DNA from: Novosphingobium sp.
GTDB lineage: Bacteria > Pseudomonadota > Alphaproteobacteria > Sphingomonadales > Sphingomonadaceae
Assembly: GCA_026400375.1 (NCBI GenBank)
Contig: JAPLPG010000239.1
Coordinates: 1-64,000 of the forward strand
Direction of reading: 5' to 3'
Length of the DNA stretch: 64,000 nucleotides
The position numbers were made by a program, and so were the translations under genes. The notes beneath the pieces were generated by a model. That model did no database searches. It saw only the letters and a list, made by a program, of their open reading frames with translations, and was not told where the DNA came from. Of the stretch, positions 18,552 to 28,548 are shown piece by piece (position 1 is the stretch's first letter; each line of letters opens with the position of its first letter).

Positions 18552-18596
18552 GGATCATCGCCTAGCGATAGGCGATGAACGAGCGAGGCAGCAAGT

Positions 18597-19694
18597 TTGG
18601 TTAACGCAGGCGTTACGAATCTAGAGGATCGGCTGAAGGCGCAAGCCGCAGCGCTGGGCTTTGCCGCCTGTGGCATCGCGCCTGCCACCGATGATCCGGT
18701 GCGCGCGCAGCGGCTCGAACAGTGGCTGGGCGATCAGCACCACGGCACGATGGAATGGATGGAAACCCGCCTCCACCATCGGCGCGGCCCGCAATCGCTG
18801 TGGCCGCAGGCGCAAAGCGTGATCGCGCTGGGCATGAGTTACGCCCCCGCCGCCGATCCGCGCACGCTGGAGGCCCACCCCGATCGCGCGCGCATTTCGG
18901 TCTATGCGCAAGGGTCGGATTATCACGATGTGGTAAAGCGCAACCTGAAGGCGCTCGCCCGCTGGATCGTGGCCGACCAGCCGGGCGCCGAAGTGAAGGT
19001 CTTTGTCGATACGGCCCCGGTCATGGAAAAGCCGCTGGGCGAACTGGCCGGAATCGGCTGGCAGGGCAAGCACACCAACCTGGTCAGCCGCACACATGGC
19101 TCCTGGCTGTTCCTTGGCGCAATCTACACCACGCTTGAGCTTGCGCCTGACGCACCCCATGCCGACCGCTGCGGCTCGTGCACCGCCTGCCAGGTGGCCT
19201 GCCCAACCGACGCCTTCCCCGCGCCCTACCGGCTCGATGCGCGGCGCTGCATCTCGTACCTGACGATCGAACACAAGGGCCCGATCCCGCACGAATTCCG
19301 CGCCGCGCTGGGCAACCGCATCTATGGCTGCGACGATTGCCTGGCCGCCTGCCCGTGGAACAGCTTTGCTGCCGCCGCGCAGGCCAATCGCGCCTTTCTG
19401 CCCCGTGCCGAGCTTTCCGCGCCAAGGCTGGCCGAATTGCTGGCGCTTGACGATGCCACCTTCCGGCAGGTGTTCAGCGGTTCGCCGATCAAGCGCATCG
19501 GCCGCAATCGCTGGGTGCGCAACTGCCTCTATGCCGCAGGCAACAGCGGCGATCCGGCGCTGCTCGCGCCGGTCGAAGCGCTTCTGGCCGACCCCGATCC
19601 GGTGGTGGCCGAAGCCGCCGCATGGGCGGCCGAGCGGCTGCGCGGCGCAGTTGCCCGCAACCCCGCTTGCCCCGCCGCCGCCGCCGCGCCATGA
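18597..19694 (+). CDS. queG: Epoxyqueuosine reductase
   Basis: 365 residues with a TTG start. The enzyme performs the last step of queuosine synthesis in tRNA, reducing epoxyqueuosine with cobalamin and two 4Fe-4S clusters. The two cluster motifs are [16 protein letters not shown] and [22 protein letters not shown] and [17 protein letters not shown] are further family motifs. The C-terminal HEAT-like tail ends in an alanine-rich stretch. Its stop overlaps the ATG of the following hydrolase gene. Confidence 0.95.
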   Translation: MVNAGVTNLEDRLKAQAAALGFAACGIAPATDDPVRAQRLEQWLGDQHHGTMEWMETRLHHRRGPQSLWPQAQSVIALGMSYAPAADPRTLEAHPDRARISVYAQGSDYHDVVKRNLKALARWIVADQPGAEVKVFVDTAPVMEKPLGELAGIGWQGKHTNLVSRTHGSWLFLGAIYTTLELAPDAPHADRCGSCTACQVACPTDAFPAPYRLDARRCISYLTIEHKGPIPHEFRAALGNRIYGCDDCLAACPWNSFAAAAQANRAFLPRAELSAPRLAELLALDDATFRQVFSGSPIKRIGRNRWVRNCLYAAGNSGDPALLAPVEALLADPDPVVAEAAAWAAERLRGAVARNPACPAAAAAP

Positions 19695-20434
19695 CAGGCG
19701 GCATGACCGCCGTTCAACGCTTCACCCTGCCCTCCGGCCTGCAAATGGCCTACCGCCATCTTCCCGGCAGCGGCCCGACCATAGTGTTCCTGCCCGGCTA
19801 CATGTCGGACATGGCAGGCAGCAAGGCGCAGGCGGTCATGGCCTGGGCAGAGCAACGCGGCCGCGCCTGCCTGCTGCTCGACTATACCGGCTGCGGCATG
19901 AGCGATGGGGATTTCGCCGATGGCCGCCTGTCCGCATGGCGCGACGATGTGGTCGCGCTGATCGATCACCTTGGCATCGAAGCGGTGCAGCTTGTCGGCT
20001 CCAGCATGGGCGGCTGGCTGATGCTGCTGATCGCGGAAGAACTTGGCACCCGTGTCACCGCGCTTGTCGGCATCGCGCCCGCGCCCGATTTCACCGAATG
20101 GGGCCTGTCCCAATCGCAGCGCATCGCCCTGGCTGCCGGGCGCACGATCTTCGAAGACAATCCTTACGGCCCCGAACCCACGCCGACACATGCCGGGTTC
20201 TTCTCCGATGCCGAACGCCATCGCCAGCTTGGCGGGGACATCGCGTTCGATGGCCCGGTGCGGCTGCTGCACGGGCAGGCCGATGCCGATGTGCCGTGGG
20301 ACGTGTCGCTGCGCCTGTCGCGGGCCCTGCGTTCATCCGATGTGCAGGTCCATCTGATCAAGGACGGCGATCACCGGCTCTCGCGCCCCGCCGACATTGC
20401 CCTGCTGCTGCGCGAACTGGCCAATCTCGGTTAA
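19691..20434 (+). CDS. Alpha/beta hydrolase
   Basis: 247 residues from the ATG at 19,691, which overlaps the queG stop (ATGA); the ORF-track start further upstream lies inside que[10 protein letters not shown] gives the oxyanion region, GSSMGGW (103-109) the nucleophile Ser105, [10 protein letters not shown] the acid and DGDHRLS the His. It fits the BD12/ABHD10-like serine hydrolases. The cytosolic substrate is unknown; translation is probably coupled to queG. Confidence 0.85.
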   Translation: MTGGMTAVQRFTLPSGLQMAYRHLPGSGPTIVFLPGYMSDMAGSKAQAVMAWAEQRGRACLLLDYTGCGMSDGDFADGRLSAWRDDVVALIDHLGIEAVQLVGSSMGGWLMLLIAEELGTRVTALVGIAPAPDFTEWGLSQSQRIALAAGRTIFEDNPYGPEPTPTHAGFFSDAERHRQLGGDIAFDGPVRLLHGQADADVPWDVSLRLSRALRSSDVQVHLIKDGDHRLSRPADIALLLRELANLG

Positions 20435-20457
20435 ACGCCTTGAAGGATAAACCGCCA

Positions 20458-21390
20458 ATGTTCGACCTGCCCGCCCCCCAGTTTGCGCAGGTAATTGCCA
20501 CGGAGCAGGCCCAGCAGGTGTCGCTGATGCAGATCGGGCCCGCCACCATGCCGATGCGCCCGTCCGACCTGCCCATCCCGCGCCGCCGCAACCCGGACCA
20601 GCAGCGCGAGACAGAGCGCGAGGCCGGGCTGCAGCGTCCCGACCTGCCCGATCAGGACCGCCTGGCGCAATGCCTGGCCAAGGCGCAGACCAATCCCGAT
20701 GCCGCGCTGGTAGAAGCGCAGACCTGGCTGGGCGAAAGCCGCGACTCCGGCCAGCAGGTGCGCGCCAACCAATGCCTTGGCATGGTGCGTTCGGGCATGG
20801 GCGATTTCACAGGCGCGCTCGAAGCCTTTGCGCAGGCGGTGGCGGGCGTTCCCAAGGAACAGGAAGTGGCCGCGCTGCCGCTGATGGCGATGGCGGGCAA
20901 CGCCGCGCTGGCCGCTGGCAAGCCCGACGAGGCGCTGGGCTGGCTCGACCGTGCGGTGGCCGTGCAAGGCACCACTGACAACGCCGCGCTGGCCGATATC
21001 CAGATCGACCGTTCGCGCGCGCTGGTGGCGCTTGGCCGCAATGCCGAAGCGGCGTCTGCCCTGGATGACGTGCACCGGCTGGCGCCCGAGGGGGCCGAAG
21101 GCTGGTTGCTGTCGGCCACCCTCGCCCGGCGCGGGGATGATCTGCCGCGCGCGCAAAGAGACATTGAAATCGCGGCGAAATACGATCCGCGCGACCCCCG
21201 GATCGGGCTGGAAGCCGGCCTTATCGCGGTGCTGTCCGGTCGCGACGAGGCTGCGCGCAAGTCGTGGGAATCGGTCGTGGCGGTCGACAGGGACGGTGAG
21301 GCGGGAAAGGTTGCAAAAAGCTACCTTGAACAGCTTGGGGCCGCGCCTACATCGGTGGCATCTCCAACAACCGAAAAGCCAGGCCCATGA
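20458..21390 (+). CDS. Tetratricopeptide repeat protein
   Basis: 310 residues, starting at the ATG at 20,458; the much longer ORF-track entry from 19,324 only reflects a stop-free frame across the two preceding genes. From residue ~65 on it consists of TPR-like helix pairs (ALVEAQTWLGE, GDFTGALEAFAQAV, GKPDEALGWLDRAV, RNAEAASALDDV, DDLPRAQRDIEIA, GRDEAARKSWESVV). The N-terminus is proline- and arginine-rich and has no signal peptide. Likely a protein-interaction protein of unknown role. Overlaps the LLM gene by 4 bases. Confidence 0.8.
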   Translation: MFDLPAPQFAQVIATEQAQQVSLMQIGPATMPMRPSDLPIPRRRNPDQQRETEREAGLQRPDLPDQDRLAQCLAKAQTNPDAALVEAQTWLGESRDSGQQVRANQCLGMVRSGMGDFTGALEAFAQAVAGVPKEQEVAALPLMAMAGNAALAAGKPDEALGWLDRAVAVQGTTDNAALADIQIDRSRALVALGRNAEAASALDDVHRLAPEGAEGWLLSATLARRGDDLPRAQRDIEIAAKYDPRDPRIGLEAGLIAVLSGRDEAARKSWESVVAVDRDGEAGKVAKSYLEQLGAAPTSVASPTTEKPGP

Positions 21391-22379
21391 AACTCTCCGT
21401 CCTCGATCTTGTCAGCGTGGTCGAGGGTGGGACGGCGAAGGCCGCGCTCGACAATTCCGCCGCTGCCGCCCGCGTGGCCGAGGAATGCGGCTTCCAGCGC
21501 TACTGGGTGGCCGAACATCACGGGATGGAGGGCCTTGCCGGAGCCGCCACGGCGGTGGCGCTGGCGCATATCGGGCAGGCCACGTCGACGATCCGCATCG
21601 GCGCGGGCGGGATCATGCTGCCCAACCACAATCCCCTTGTCATTGCAGAACAATTCGGCACGCTCGATGCGCTCTATCCGGGCCGCGTCGATCTCGGGCT
21701 GGGCCGCGCGCCGGGCGCCGACCAGCGCATCATGCGCGCGCTGCACAAGGACACCAACCGCGCGGCCGAGGACTTTCCGCAGGACGTGGTGGAATTGCGC
21801 GCCCTGTTCGCGGGCGATCCCCGCGTGCCGTTGCAGGCCTTTCCGGCCAGCGGCGCGAAAGTGCAGATGTGGATCTTGGGGTCGAGCCTGTTCGGCGCGC
21901 AGCTGGCGGCCATGCTGGGCCTGCCCTATGCCTTCGCTTCGCACTTCGCGCCCGATCACCTTGATGCGGCGCTGAAAATCTACCGCGAGCGGTTCCAGCC
22001 CTCGGACACGCTCGATGCGCCTTATTGCGCGGCGGCGATCAATGTCGTGGCCGCCGATACCGATGCGGAGGCGCAACTGCTCGCCTCGTCGATGGACCAA
22101 GCGTTCGTGGCGCTGCGCACCGGGACTCCGGGCAAGCTGAAGCCGCCGGTGCCGGGCTATCGCGAATCGCTGCCGCCCCAGGCCCATGCCATGCTTGACC
22201 ATGTGCGGCAGGTGAGCGCTTGCGGATCGGTGGAGACGGTCCGCGCCGGGCTGCAGGCCTTTCAGGCGCGTACCGGGGCAGACGAAGTGATTGTTGCAGC
22301 ATCGATTTTCGATCAGGCGGCACGGCTGAAATCGCTGCGGCTGACGGCCGAGGCCGCGCGTGAACTGGTGCATTCCTGA
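21387..22379 (+). CDS. LLM class flavin-dependent oxidoreductase (luciferase-like)
   Basis: 330 residues. MKLSVLDLVSVVEG, RYWVAEHHGMEGLAGAATAVALAHIG, RIGAGGIMLPNHNPLVIAEQFGTL and RVDLGLGRAPG are the classical motifs of the MsnO8/YhbW-type bacterial luciferase-like monooxygenases, which use reduced FMN and O2. The catalytic His in AEHH is present. No dedicated flavin reductase gene is adjacent. Substrate unknown. Confidence 0.9.
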   Translation: MKLSVLDLVSVVEGGTAKAALDNSAAAARVAEECGFQRYWVAEHHGMEGLAGAATAVALAHIGQATSTIRIGAGGIMLPNHNPLVIAEQFGTLDALYPGRVDLGLGRAPGADQRIMRALHKDTNRAAEDFPQDVVELRALFAGDPRVPLQAFPASGAKVQMWILGSSLFGAQLAAMLGLPYAFASHFAPDHLDAALKIYRERFQPSDTLDAPYCAAAINVVAADTDAEAQLLASSMDQAFVALRTGTPGKLKPPVPGYRESLPPQAHAMLDHVRQVSACGSVETVRAGLQAFQARTGADEVIVAASIFDQAARLKSLRLTAEAARELVHS

Positions 22380-22380
22380 A

Positions 22381-22420
22381 CTGCACCTAGATGCACCTAA
22401 ACGCACCTACGCGCACGTGC
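22381..22420. repeat. Four helically phased decamer repeats upstream of the glutamate dehydrogenase gene
   Basis: CTGCACCTAG, ATGCACCTAA, ACGCACCTAC and GCGCACGTGC follow each other head to tail, so the core GCACCT (last copy GCACGT) recurs exactly every 10 bases. This is the spacing expected for sites on one face of the helix. It begins immediately after the LLM gene stop. Function unknown. Confidence 0.55.
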
Positions 22421-22562
22421 CGACACGCAAGCGCAATGGTGCGGCACCATTATCCGCCCAAAAGGTTACAACCGCAGGTTAAGCCGTTCGCGCCAGTGAA
22501 CCGGACTTGTGGCGTCGTGACGGCTGGATTAGCATCTGGAATAATGATACAAGTCCGTATTC

Positions 22563-22594
22563 TATAATTACAAGAGAGGGAAATATTCCTCTCT
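22563..22594 (+). promoter_or_regulatory. Candidate -10 box and 5' hairpin of the glutamate dehydrogenase gene
   Basis: A perfect TATAAT lies at 22,563-22,568, in the only AT-rich patch before the gene. The -35 region is poor. Just after it, AGAGAGG (22,573) and CCTCTCT (22,588) form a 7-bp stem that would sit at the very 5' end of the mRNA. The ATG at 22,617 is preceded by GGAGAG. Confidence 0.45.
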
Positions 22595-22616
22595 CGCTGG
22601 AGAGCCGGAAATCGCC

Positions 22617-25600
22617 ATGGCGTCAACGTCCGCAACCGTTCCCGAAACCATCGAGCCGCACATCGACGGATTGTCCTTCGCGCTGGCCGAACGCTTCGCC
22701 GCCGCGCTCCTGCCCGACGAGGCGCGCGATTTCGATCACGCCCGCCTTGCCCAGGCCGCCAGCTTCGCCGCCGGGGCCGCTGCGCTGCGCCAGGGCAGCG
22801 ATCCTGCCATCGCGATCGAAAGCGTCAGCGGATCGGGCAGCGCCGGGCGCCACTTGCGCATTGCGGTGATCAACGACGACATGCCGTTCCTGGTCGATTC
22901 GATCACCTCTGCCGTGACCGCGCAGGGGCTGACCATCGACCGGCTGGTCCACCCGGTGGCGGCCGTGCGCCGCGATGCGCAAGGGCGGCTGACCGCGCTT
23001 CCGGCAGGCGATGCCAGCGGGGAGCGCCGCGAATCGATCGTCTACCTGGAAACCGAGCGCGCCGATGCCCGGCAGCGCCGGGCGCTGGCAACAACGCTGG
23101 AGGAAACGCTGGCCGACGTGCGCGCCGCCGTGGCCGATTGGCCGGCGATGCAGGCGGCGATGCGCGAGGATGCGGGCAGCCTGGCCGATCCGGAAGGCGC
23201 GGCGCTGCTGCGCTGGCTGGCCGACGGTATGCTGACCCAGCTGGGCTGCGTGACCCGGCTGCGCGATGGCACCGAACAGCAGGCCCTGGGCATCTGCCGC
23301 GCCAGCGGGCGCAGCCTGCTGGCCGCGGCATCCTATGACAGCGCCTTTGCCTGGTTCGAAAGCGGCAATGGCCGCGCGCCGCTGATCGTCAAGGCCAACC
23401 GGATTGCCAATGTGCACCGCCGCGTGCCGCTCGACCTGTTCATCGTGCCGCGCATCGAGGGCGGCAAGGTGGTGGCGCTTTGCGTCCATGCCGGCGTGTG
23501 GACCAGCGCGGCGTTGGCCGCAGCGCCGGATCGCATCCCCCGCCTGCGCACCCAGCTGTCCGAGCTGATGGACAAGTTCGGCTTTTCGCCCGGAGGCCAC
23601 GCCGCCAAGGCGCTGGTCCATGCGATGACCGCACTGCCGCACGATCTGCTGGTCAGCTTTGCCGAGGCGGATCTGGAGCGCGTGGTCACCGCGACGATGA
23701 GCCTGGTGGACCGCCCGCGCCCGCGCCTGGCGCTGGTCGAAGCGCCGCTGGCCCGCCACATGTTCGCCTTTGTCTGGCTGCCGCGCGACGTGCTTTCGAC
23801 CGAGGTGCGCCAGGCGATCCAGGCCATGCTGGAGGCGGCAACCGGCGCGCAGGTGATCGACTGGGCGCTGCAGGTCGAGGCCAGCACGCTGGCCATGCTG
23901 CGCTTCGTGCTGGATGTGCGCGAACAGCACGTGACCGCCGACGAGGACGCGCTGGACCTGCAGCTGCAAGCGATGGTGCGCGGCTGGGCAGGCGCGGTGG
24001 AAAGCGAACTGGCCAAGGCCGAAGACCCCTCGCGCGCGGCGGCGATTGCCGCACGCTATGCCGATGCCTTTCCGATTGCCTACCGCAATGCCTCTGGCCC
24101 GGCGGAGGCGGCCAGCGACATCCGCATCCTGCGCACGCTGGCCGGGACGAAAGCCCCGCGCCGCGCCGCGCGCCTGCACCGCAACGCCAGCGAACTGGCG
24201 CTGCGGCTGAAGCTGTACCAGCGCGAGGGCGCGATCGTGCTGTCCGATGCGGTGCCGGTGCTGGAGAACTTCGGCTTTCGCGTGCTGGAGGAACTGCCGA
24301 CCCCGCTGGATGGCGGAAGGCTGGGCTTCATCCACGATTTCCTCGTCTCGCACCCGGCAGACAGCTCGGTGGAGGACCTGCTCGCCCGCGCCGACGCCAT
24401 CGAAGGATCGCTGGCTGCGGTGCTGAATGGCGCGGCCGAGGACGATGCCTTCAACCGGCTGATCGTGGCCACCGGCCTGACCGCGACCGAAGCCAACTGG
24501 CTGCGCGCATTCTATCGCTACTTGCGGCAGGCGGGCATGACATTCGGCATCGCCACCGTGGTGGAAGCGCTGAAGAACGCCCCTGCGGTGACGCGCGGGC
24601 TGATCGACGCCTTCGTGGCGCGGCATGACCCGGCCTTTGCGGGCGACCGCGACGCGGCCTTTGCGCAGGCCGAGGAGCGCATCAAGGCAGGCCTTGCCGG
24701 CGTGGCCGCAATCAACGACGACCGCCTGCTGCGCCAGTTCCGCGCGCTGGTGGGCGCGATCCTGCGCACCAATGCCTTTGCCCCGGCAGCCGCCGAGGCG
24801 CTGGCGTTCAAGATCGATTCGGCGCAAGTGCCCGGCCTGCCCAAGCCGCTGCCGTGGCGCGAGATCTTCGTCTATTCACCCCGCGTCGAAGGTATTCACT
24901 TGCGCGCCGGGCCGGTGGCGCGCGGGGGCCTGCGCTGGTCCGATCGGCGCGACGATTTCCGCACCGAAGTGCTGGGCCTGATGAAGGCGCAGCGGGTGAA
25001 AAACGCGGTGATCGTGCCGACCGGGGCCAAGGGCGGGTTCTATCCCAAGCAATTGCCCGACCCGGCGAAGGACCGCGAAGGCTGGCTGGCCGAGGGCAAG
25101 GCAAGCTATCAGGTGTTCATCCGCACGCTGCTTTCGCTGACCGACAATATCGTCGAAGGCGCGGTGGTTCACCCCGACGCGGTGGTGGTGCGCGATGGCG
25201 AGGACCCCTACTTCGTGGTGGCGGCCGACAAGGGCACGGCGACCTTTTCCGACGTGGCCAATGCCATTGCGCAATCGCGGGACTTCTGGCTCGACGATGC
25301 CTTCGCCAGCGGCGGATCGAAGGGATACGACCACAAGGCGATGGGCATCACCGCCAAGGGCGCGTGGCTTTCGGTCCGGCGGCACTTCCTGGAACTGGGC
25401 GTGGACGTGCAGGCAGAGCCGGTGCGCGTGGCGGGCTGTGGCGACATGTCGGGCGACGTGTTCGGCAATGGCATGCTGCTGTCCAAGGCGCTGAAAGTGG
25501 TGGCGGCGTTCGACCATCGGCACGTGTTCCTTGATCCCGATCCCGATCCGGCGAAAAGCTGGGAAGAGCGCGCGCGCATGTTCGCGCTGCCGCGATCGAG

Positions 25601-27299
25601 CTGGGACGATTACGACAAGAACCTGATTTCCGCAGGCGGCGGCGTGTTTCCGCGCAGCATGAAGGCCATCCCGCTATCGCCGCAAGTGCAGGCGATGCTG
25701 GGGCTGGACGTGGCGGAGATCGATCCGGATTCGCTGATCACCGCGATCCTGCGCGCGCAAGTGGACCTGATGTGGTTTGGCGGCATTGGCACCTATGTGA
25801 AGGCCAGCACCCAGAACAACGCCGATGTGGGCGATCCTTCGAACGATTCGGTGCGCATATCGGCCAATGAAGTGCGCGCCAGGGTGATTGGCGAAGGGGC
25901 CAACCTTGGCACCACGCAAGCCGCGCGCATCGAATTTTCCTTGAACGGTGGCCGGATCAACACCGACTTCATCGACAATTCGGCAGGCGTCGATTGTTCG
26001 GACAACGAGGTGAACATCAAGATTGCGCTGGCCGCGGCCAAGCGGGCCGGCACCCTGACCGAAGAGGCGCGCGTCGACCTGCTGGTATCGATGACCGACG
26101 ATGTTGCGCATCTGGTGCTGGAGGACAACCGGCTGCAGGCCCTGGCGCTGTCCATCGCCGAGCGCGGCGGGGGGGCGGCCATGCCATCGTGGTCCCGCCT
26201 GATCGACGTTCTGGAGGAATCAGGCGATCTTGATCGCAAGACCGAAGGGCTGGCGGGGGCAGAGGACCTGGCCCGCCGGGCGGCGGCCGGACAGGGCCTG
26301 ACCCGGCCCGAACTGGCGGTGCTGCTGTCCAGCAGCAAGCTGGTGCTGCAGCGCGCGCTGGAAGAGAGCACGGTGGTGGACGACCCGGTGCTGGAGGTAG
26401 AGCTGATTGCCGCCTTCCCGCCGCAGATGCACGAGGCTTTCGAGACCGAGATCACCCACCACCGCCTGCGCCGAGAAATCATCGCGACGAAGCTGGCCAA
26501 CCGCGTGATCAACCGGCTTGGCCCGATCATGCCCTTCGAACTGTGCGAGGAGGAAGGCGTGGCGCTGGCGCAAGTCGTCGCAGCGTTCGTGGCGGCCGAA
26601 CGGTTGCTCGATCTGCGCAGGACCTGGGACCTGCTCGACACCGCAACGATGCCCGAACCGTTGCGGCTGGCGCTGTTCGAGCGCGTGGCGTGGGGCATGC
26701 GCGGGCACATTGCCGATGTGCTGCGGGCAGGCCACGGATCGCTGCAGCCGGGGGACCTGATCGAGGACCTGTTCGGTGGCGTGGGCCTGCTTTCGCACAC
26801 GGCAGCGCAGTTGCTGCGCGGTGAGGCACAGGAACAGGCGCGGATGATGGCCGACGAGCTGGCGGCGGCAGGAGCGCCTGCGGAAATCGCGGCGCGGCTG
26901 GTGCACCTTTACGACATGGACGGCGCGGTAGGCCTCGCGCATCTGGCGGGCGAACTGAACGTGGATGCCGCCGCGCTGACCGGGGCCTTTGCCGATCTGG
27001 GCGCGACGCTGGGGCTGGACTGGGCGCAGCAGGCGGCGCGGCGGATGAACCCGTCCGATCCGTGGGAGCGGCTGCTGGTGGCCGGGCTATCGCGCGATTT
27101 CGAACAGATGCGGCTGGATTTCCTGGCGCGTTCGAACGGGGCATCGCCCGACCGGTTCGTGGCCGACTGGCTGGGCGCGAACGGTGCAGCGGTGCAGCAG
27201 TTCCGCAGCCTGATCGCACGGGCGCAGGCGGCCCCTGCTGTGGCCCCCGCCATGCTGGCGCAAGTGGCCAGCCAGGCGCGGACGCTGCTGGGGCGGTAG
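22617..27299 (+). CDS. NAD-dependent glutamate dehydrogenase, large (L-GDH180) type
   Basis: 1560 residues, the size of the 180-kDa class of bacterial NAD-GDHs (GdhB). It oxidises glutamate to 2-oxoglutarate and ammonium with NAD+, mostly for glutamate catabolism. The long N-terminal part holds ACT-like regulatory segments; the catalytic domain begins near residue 740 (FVYSPRVEGIHLRAGPVARGGLRWSDRRDDFRTEVLGLMKAQ) and includes the glutamate-binding PTGAKGGFYPK, CGDMSGDVFGNGM and GGIGTYVKAS. NAD-binding and C-terminal helical domains follow. It is monocistronic, with its own upstream AT-rich promoter region and a strong hairpin after the stop. Confidence 0.95.
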   Translation: MASTSATVPETIEPHIDGLSFALAERFAAALLPDEARDFDHARLAQAASFAAGAAALRQGSDPAIAIESVSGSGSAGRHLRIAVINDDMPFLVDSITSAVTAQGLTIDRLVHPVAAVRRDAQGRLTALPAGDASGERRESIVYLETERADARQRRALATTLEETLADVRAAVADWPAMQAAMREDAGSLADPEGAALLRWLADGMLTQLGCVTRLRDGTEQQALGICRASGRSLLAAASYDSAFAWFESGNGRAPLIVKANRIANVHRRVPLDLFIVPRIEGGKVVALCVHAGVWTSAALAAAPDRIPRLRTQLSELMDKFGFSPGGHAAKALVHAMTALPHDLLVSFAEADLERVVTATMSLVDRPRPRLALVEAPLARHMFAFVWLPRDVLSTEVRQAIQAMLEAATGAQVIDWALQVEASTLAMLRFVLDVREQHVTADEDALDLQLQAMVRGWAGAVESELAKAEDPSRAAAIAARYADAFPIAYRNASGPAEAASDIRILRTLAGTKAPRRAARLHRNASELALRLKLYQREGAIVLSDAVPVLENFGFRVLEELPTPLDGGRLGFIHDFLVSHPADSSVEDLLARADAIEGSLAAVLNGAAEDDAFNRLIVATGLTATEANWLRAFYRYLRQAGMTFGIATVVEALKNAPAVTRGLIDAFVARHDPAFAGDRDAAFAQAEERIKAGLAGVAAINDDRLLRQFRALVGAILRTNAFAPAAAEALAFKIDSAQVPGLPKPLPWREIFVYSPRVEGIHLRAGPVARGGLRWSDRRDDFRTEVLGLMKAQRVKNAVIVPTGAKGGFYPKQLPDPAKDREGWLAEGKASYQVFIRTLLSLTDNIVEGAVVHPDAVVVRDGEDPYFVVAADKGTATFSDVANAIAQSRDFWLDDAFASGGSKGYDHKAMGITAKGAWLSVRRHFLELGVDVQAEPVRVAGCGDMSGDVFGNGMLLSKALKVVAAFDHRHVFLDPDPDPAKSWEERARMFALPRSSWDDYDKNLISAGGGVFPRSMKAIPLSPQVQAMLGLDVAEIDPDSLITAILRAQVDLMWFGGIGTYVKASTQNNADVGDPSNDSVRISANEVRARVIGEGANLGTTQAARIEFSLNGGRINTDFIDNSAGVDCSDNEVNIKIALAAAKRAGTLTEEARVDLLVSMTDDVAHLVLEDNRLQALALSIAERGGGAAMPSWSRLIDVLEESGDLDRKTEGLAGAEDLARRAAAGQGLTRPELAVLLSSSKLVLQRALEESTVVDDPVLEVELIAAFPPQMHEAFETEITHHRLRREIIATKLANRVINRLGPIMPFELCEEEGVALAQVVAAFVAAERLLDLRRTWDLLDTATMPEPLRLALFERVAWGMRGHIADVLRAGHGSLQPGDLIEDLFGGVGLLSHTAAQLLRGEAQEQARMMADELAAAGAPAEIAARLVHLYDMDGAVGLAHLAGELNVDAAALTGAFADLGATLGLDWAQQAARRMNPSDPWERLLVAGLSRDFEQMRLDFLARSNGASPDRFVADWLGANGAAVQQFRSLIARAQAAPAVAPAMLAQVASQARTLLGR

Positions 27300-27305
27300 G
27301 GAGCA

Positions 27306-27342
27306 AAGAAGTAGTGGCCGTGATTCGCGGCCGCTACTTCTT
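27306..27342. terminator. Bidirectional intrinsic terminator between convergent genes
   Basis: AAGAAGTAGTGGCCG pairs over 15 positions (one G-U) with CGGCCGCTACTTCTT around a 7-base loop. It is followed by T-rich sequence on each strand. The TAG stop of the leftward serine hydrolase lies inside the right arm. It closes both the glutamate dehydrogenase and the hydrolase transcripts. Confidence 0.85.
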
Positions 27343-28548
27343 CAACCCTGCGATGATTGCGTGGAAGCCTGTGACCGTTTCGTCCACTACGCCTGCCGGT
27401 TCCGGATTGGGGAAATGGCTGAGCTTGACGATCACGGTGTTGCTCGCCGGGTTCACATAGATGAACTGACCGGCCAGCCCGATGGCCGAATAGGCGCCGG
27501 GTTCGTCGTCCAGCTTCCAGATCTGGAAGCCATAGGCATCGCGCGTGGGCTTGGCGGCGTTGGGCGCGAAGGGCACCATGGTGGTGGCCTGTTCGATCCA
27601 GCTTGCCGGAACGACCTGCCGCCCGTTGGCGCCCCCCAGATTCACTCGGCCCTTGTTCAGCAGCATCAGACCGATGCGGCCGAAATCGCGCAGCCGGGCG
27701 TTATAGCCCATGCCTGACAGTTCGCGGCCCACACCGACGGGGCCATCGGCAATGAAGAAGCCGTCCGCTTCCGCGCCCATTGGTTGCCACAGGCGGCGGC
27801 TCATGTAAGCGGCCAGCTTCTCGCCCGTTGCGCGTTCCAGCACCCAGCCGAGCACCGCGGTATCGAGTGTGGCATAGTTGAAGCGACTACCGGGGGTGGT
27901 GGCCCTGCCGATGGTGCGGGCGCGATCGGCAAAGCGTTCGGTGTTGGCCACGATCGCGTTCATGTGGATCTGCGCGGCCAGGCTGGGGTTCGCGCCGAAA
28001 TCGTAGCGTTCTTCGTAGGCGACGCCCGAGCGCATCTGCAGCACGTGGCGGATCGACACGCCTTCGTAGCCGCCGCCGTTCAGTTCGGGCACGTACTTGC
28101 TGACGGGATCGTCGATCGAGGCGATCTTGCCATCCTCGAGCGCAAGGCCGACGAGCAGCGCGGTGATGGTCTTGGCCATCGAGAACGAGATGAAGCGGTC
28201 TTCGGGCGTGGTGCGGTTGCGATAATCCTCGAACACCACCTTGCCATCGTGGATCACCAGCAGCGCATTGGTGAAGGTGCGCCGCGCCCAGCCATCGTAA
28301 TCGGCGGGCATGGCGGCTGCCGGGCCGGTGGCGAGCGGCCAGGTCTCGGGCCCCCGGGCCACGGTGCGGGTTTCGAAGATCTGTGCGGAATTGCGGAAAT
28401 TGAAGCTGTTGATATCGGCATCGAGCCAGTGCTGGCGCATGGCGATGACCGGGTCCTGCGGCGTGGGTGCCGGGCTTTGCGCACTGGCTGGCAGGCACGT
28501 TGCCGCCAGCGTGGCTGCGATCAAGCGTCTCGCGAATGTCATGCGCAT
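27334..28548 (-). CDS. Serine hydrolase, beta-lactamase (class C/EstB-like) family
   Basis: 404 residues with a signal peptide (RRLIAATLAATCLPASAQS). The SxxK motif is FSMAKTITALLVG; the second motif is RFNYATLDTAVLG in place of the YxN of true class C beta-lactamases. A C-terminal PAGVVDETVTGFHAIIAGLKK ends the domain. Such proteins are periplasmic esterases or peptidases rather than resistance enzymes. It is divergent from the ferredoxin reductase gene. Confidence 0.88.
   Translation of the reverse strand: MRMTFARRLIAATLAATCLPASAQSPAPTPQDPVIAMRQHWLDADINSFNFRNSAQIFETRTVARGPETWPLATGPAAAMPADYDGWARRTFTNALLVIHDGKVVFEDYRNRTTPEDRFISFSMAKTITALLVGLALEDGKIASIDDPVSKYVPELNGGGYEGVSIRHVLQMRSGVAYEERYDFGANPSLAAQIHMNAIVANTERFADRARTIGRATTPGSRFNYATLDTAVLGWVLERATGEKLAAYMSRRLWQPMGAEADGFFIADGPVGVGRELSGMGYNARLRDFGRIGLMLLNKGRVNLGGANGRQVVPASWIEQATTMVPFAPNAAKPTRDAYGFQIWKLDDEPGAYSAIGLAGQFIYVNPASNTVIVKLSHFPNPEPAGVVDETVTGFHAIIAGLKK

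Noticed and set aside
19324-21390. 688-residue ORF on the + strand
   Set aside because: Only its last 310 codons (from 20,458) are a gene; the earlier part is a stop-free shadow frame across queG and the hydrolase gene.
22381-22420. Decamer repeats considered as a plasmid-type iteron origin
   Set aside because: Only four 10-base units, no rep gene nearby and a chromosomal context; kept only as a possible regulator site.
22623-24827. 734-residue minus-strand ORF
   Set aside because: Antisense shadow of the glutamate dehydrogenase gene, with typical His/Gln/Arg-rich composition.
27334-28548. Beta-lactamase-fold gene as an antibiotic resistance gene
   Set aside because: The second motif is YAT rather than YxN and the family is mostly esterases or peptidases; no resistance context.
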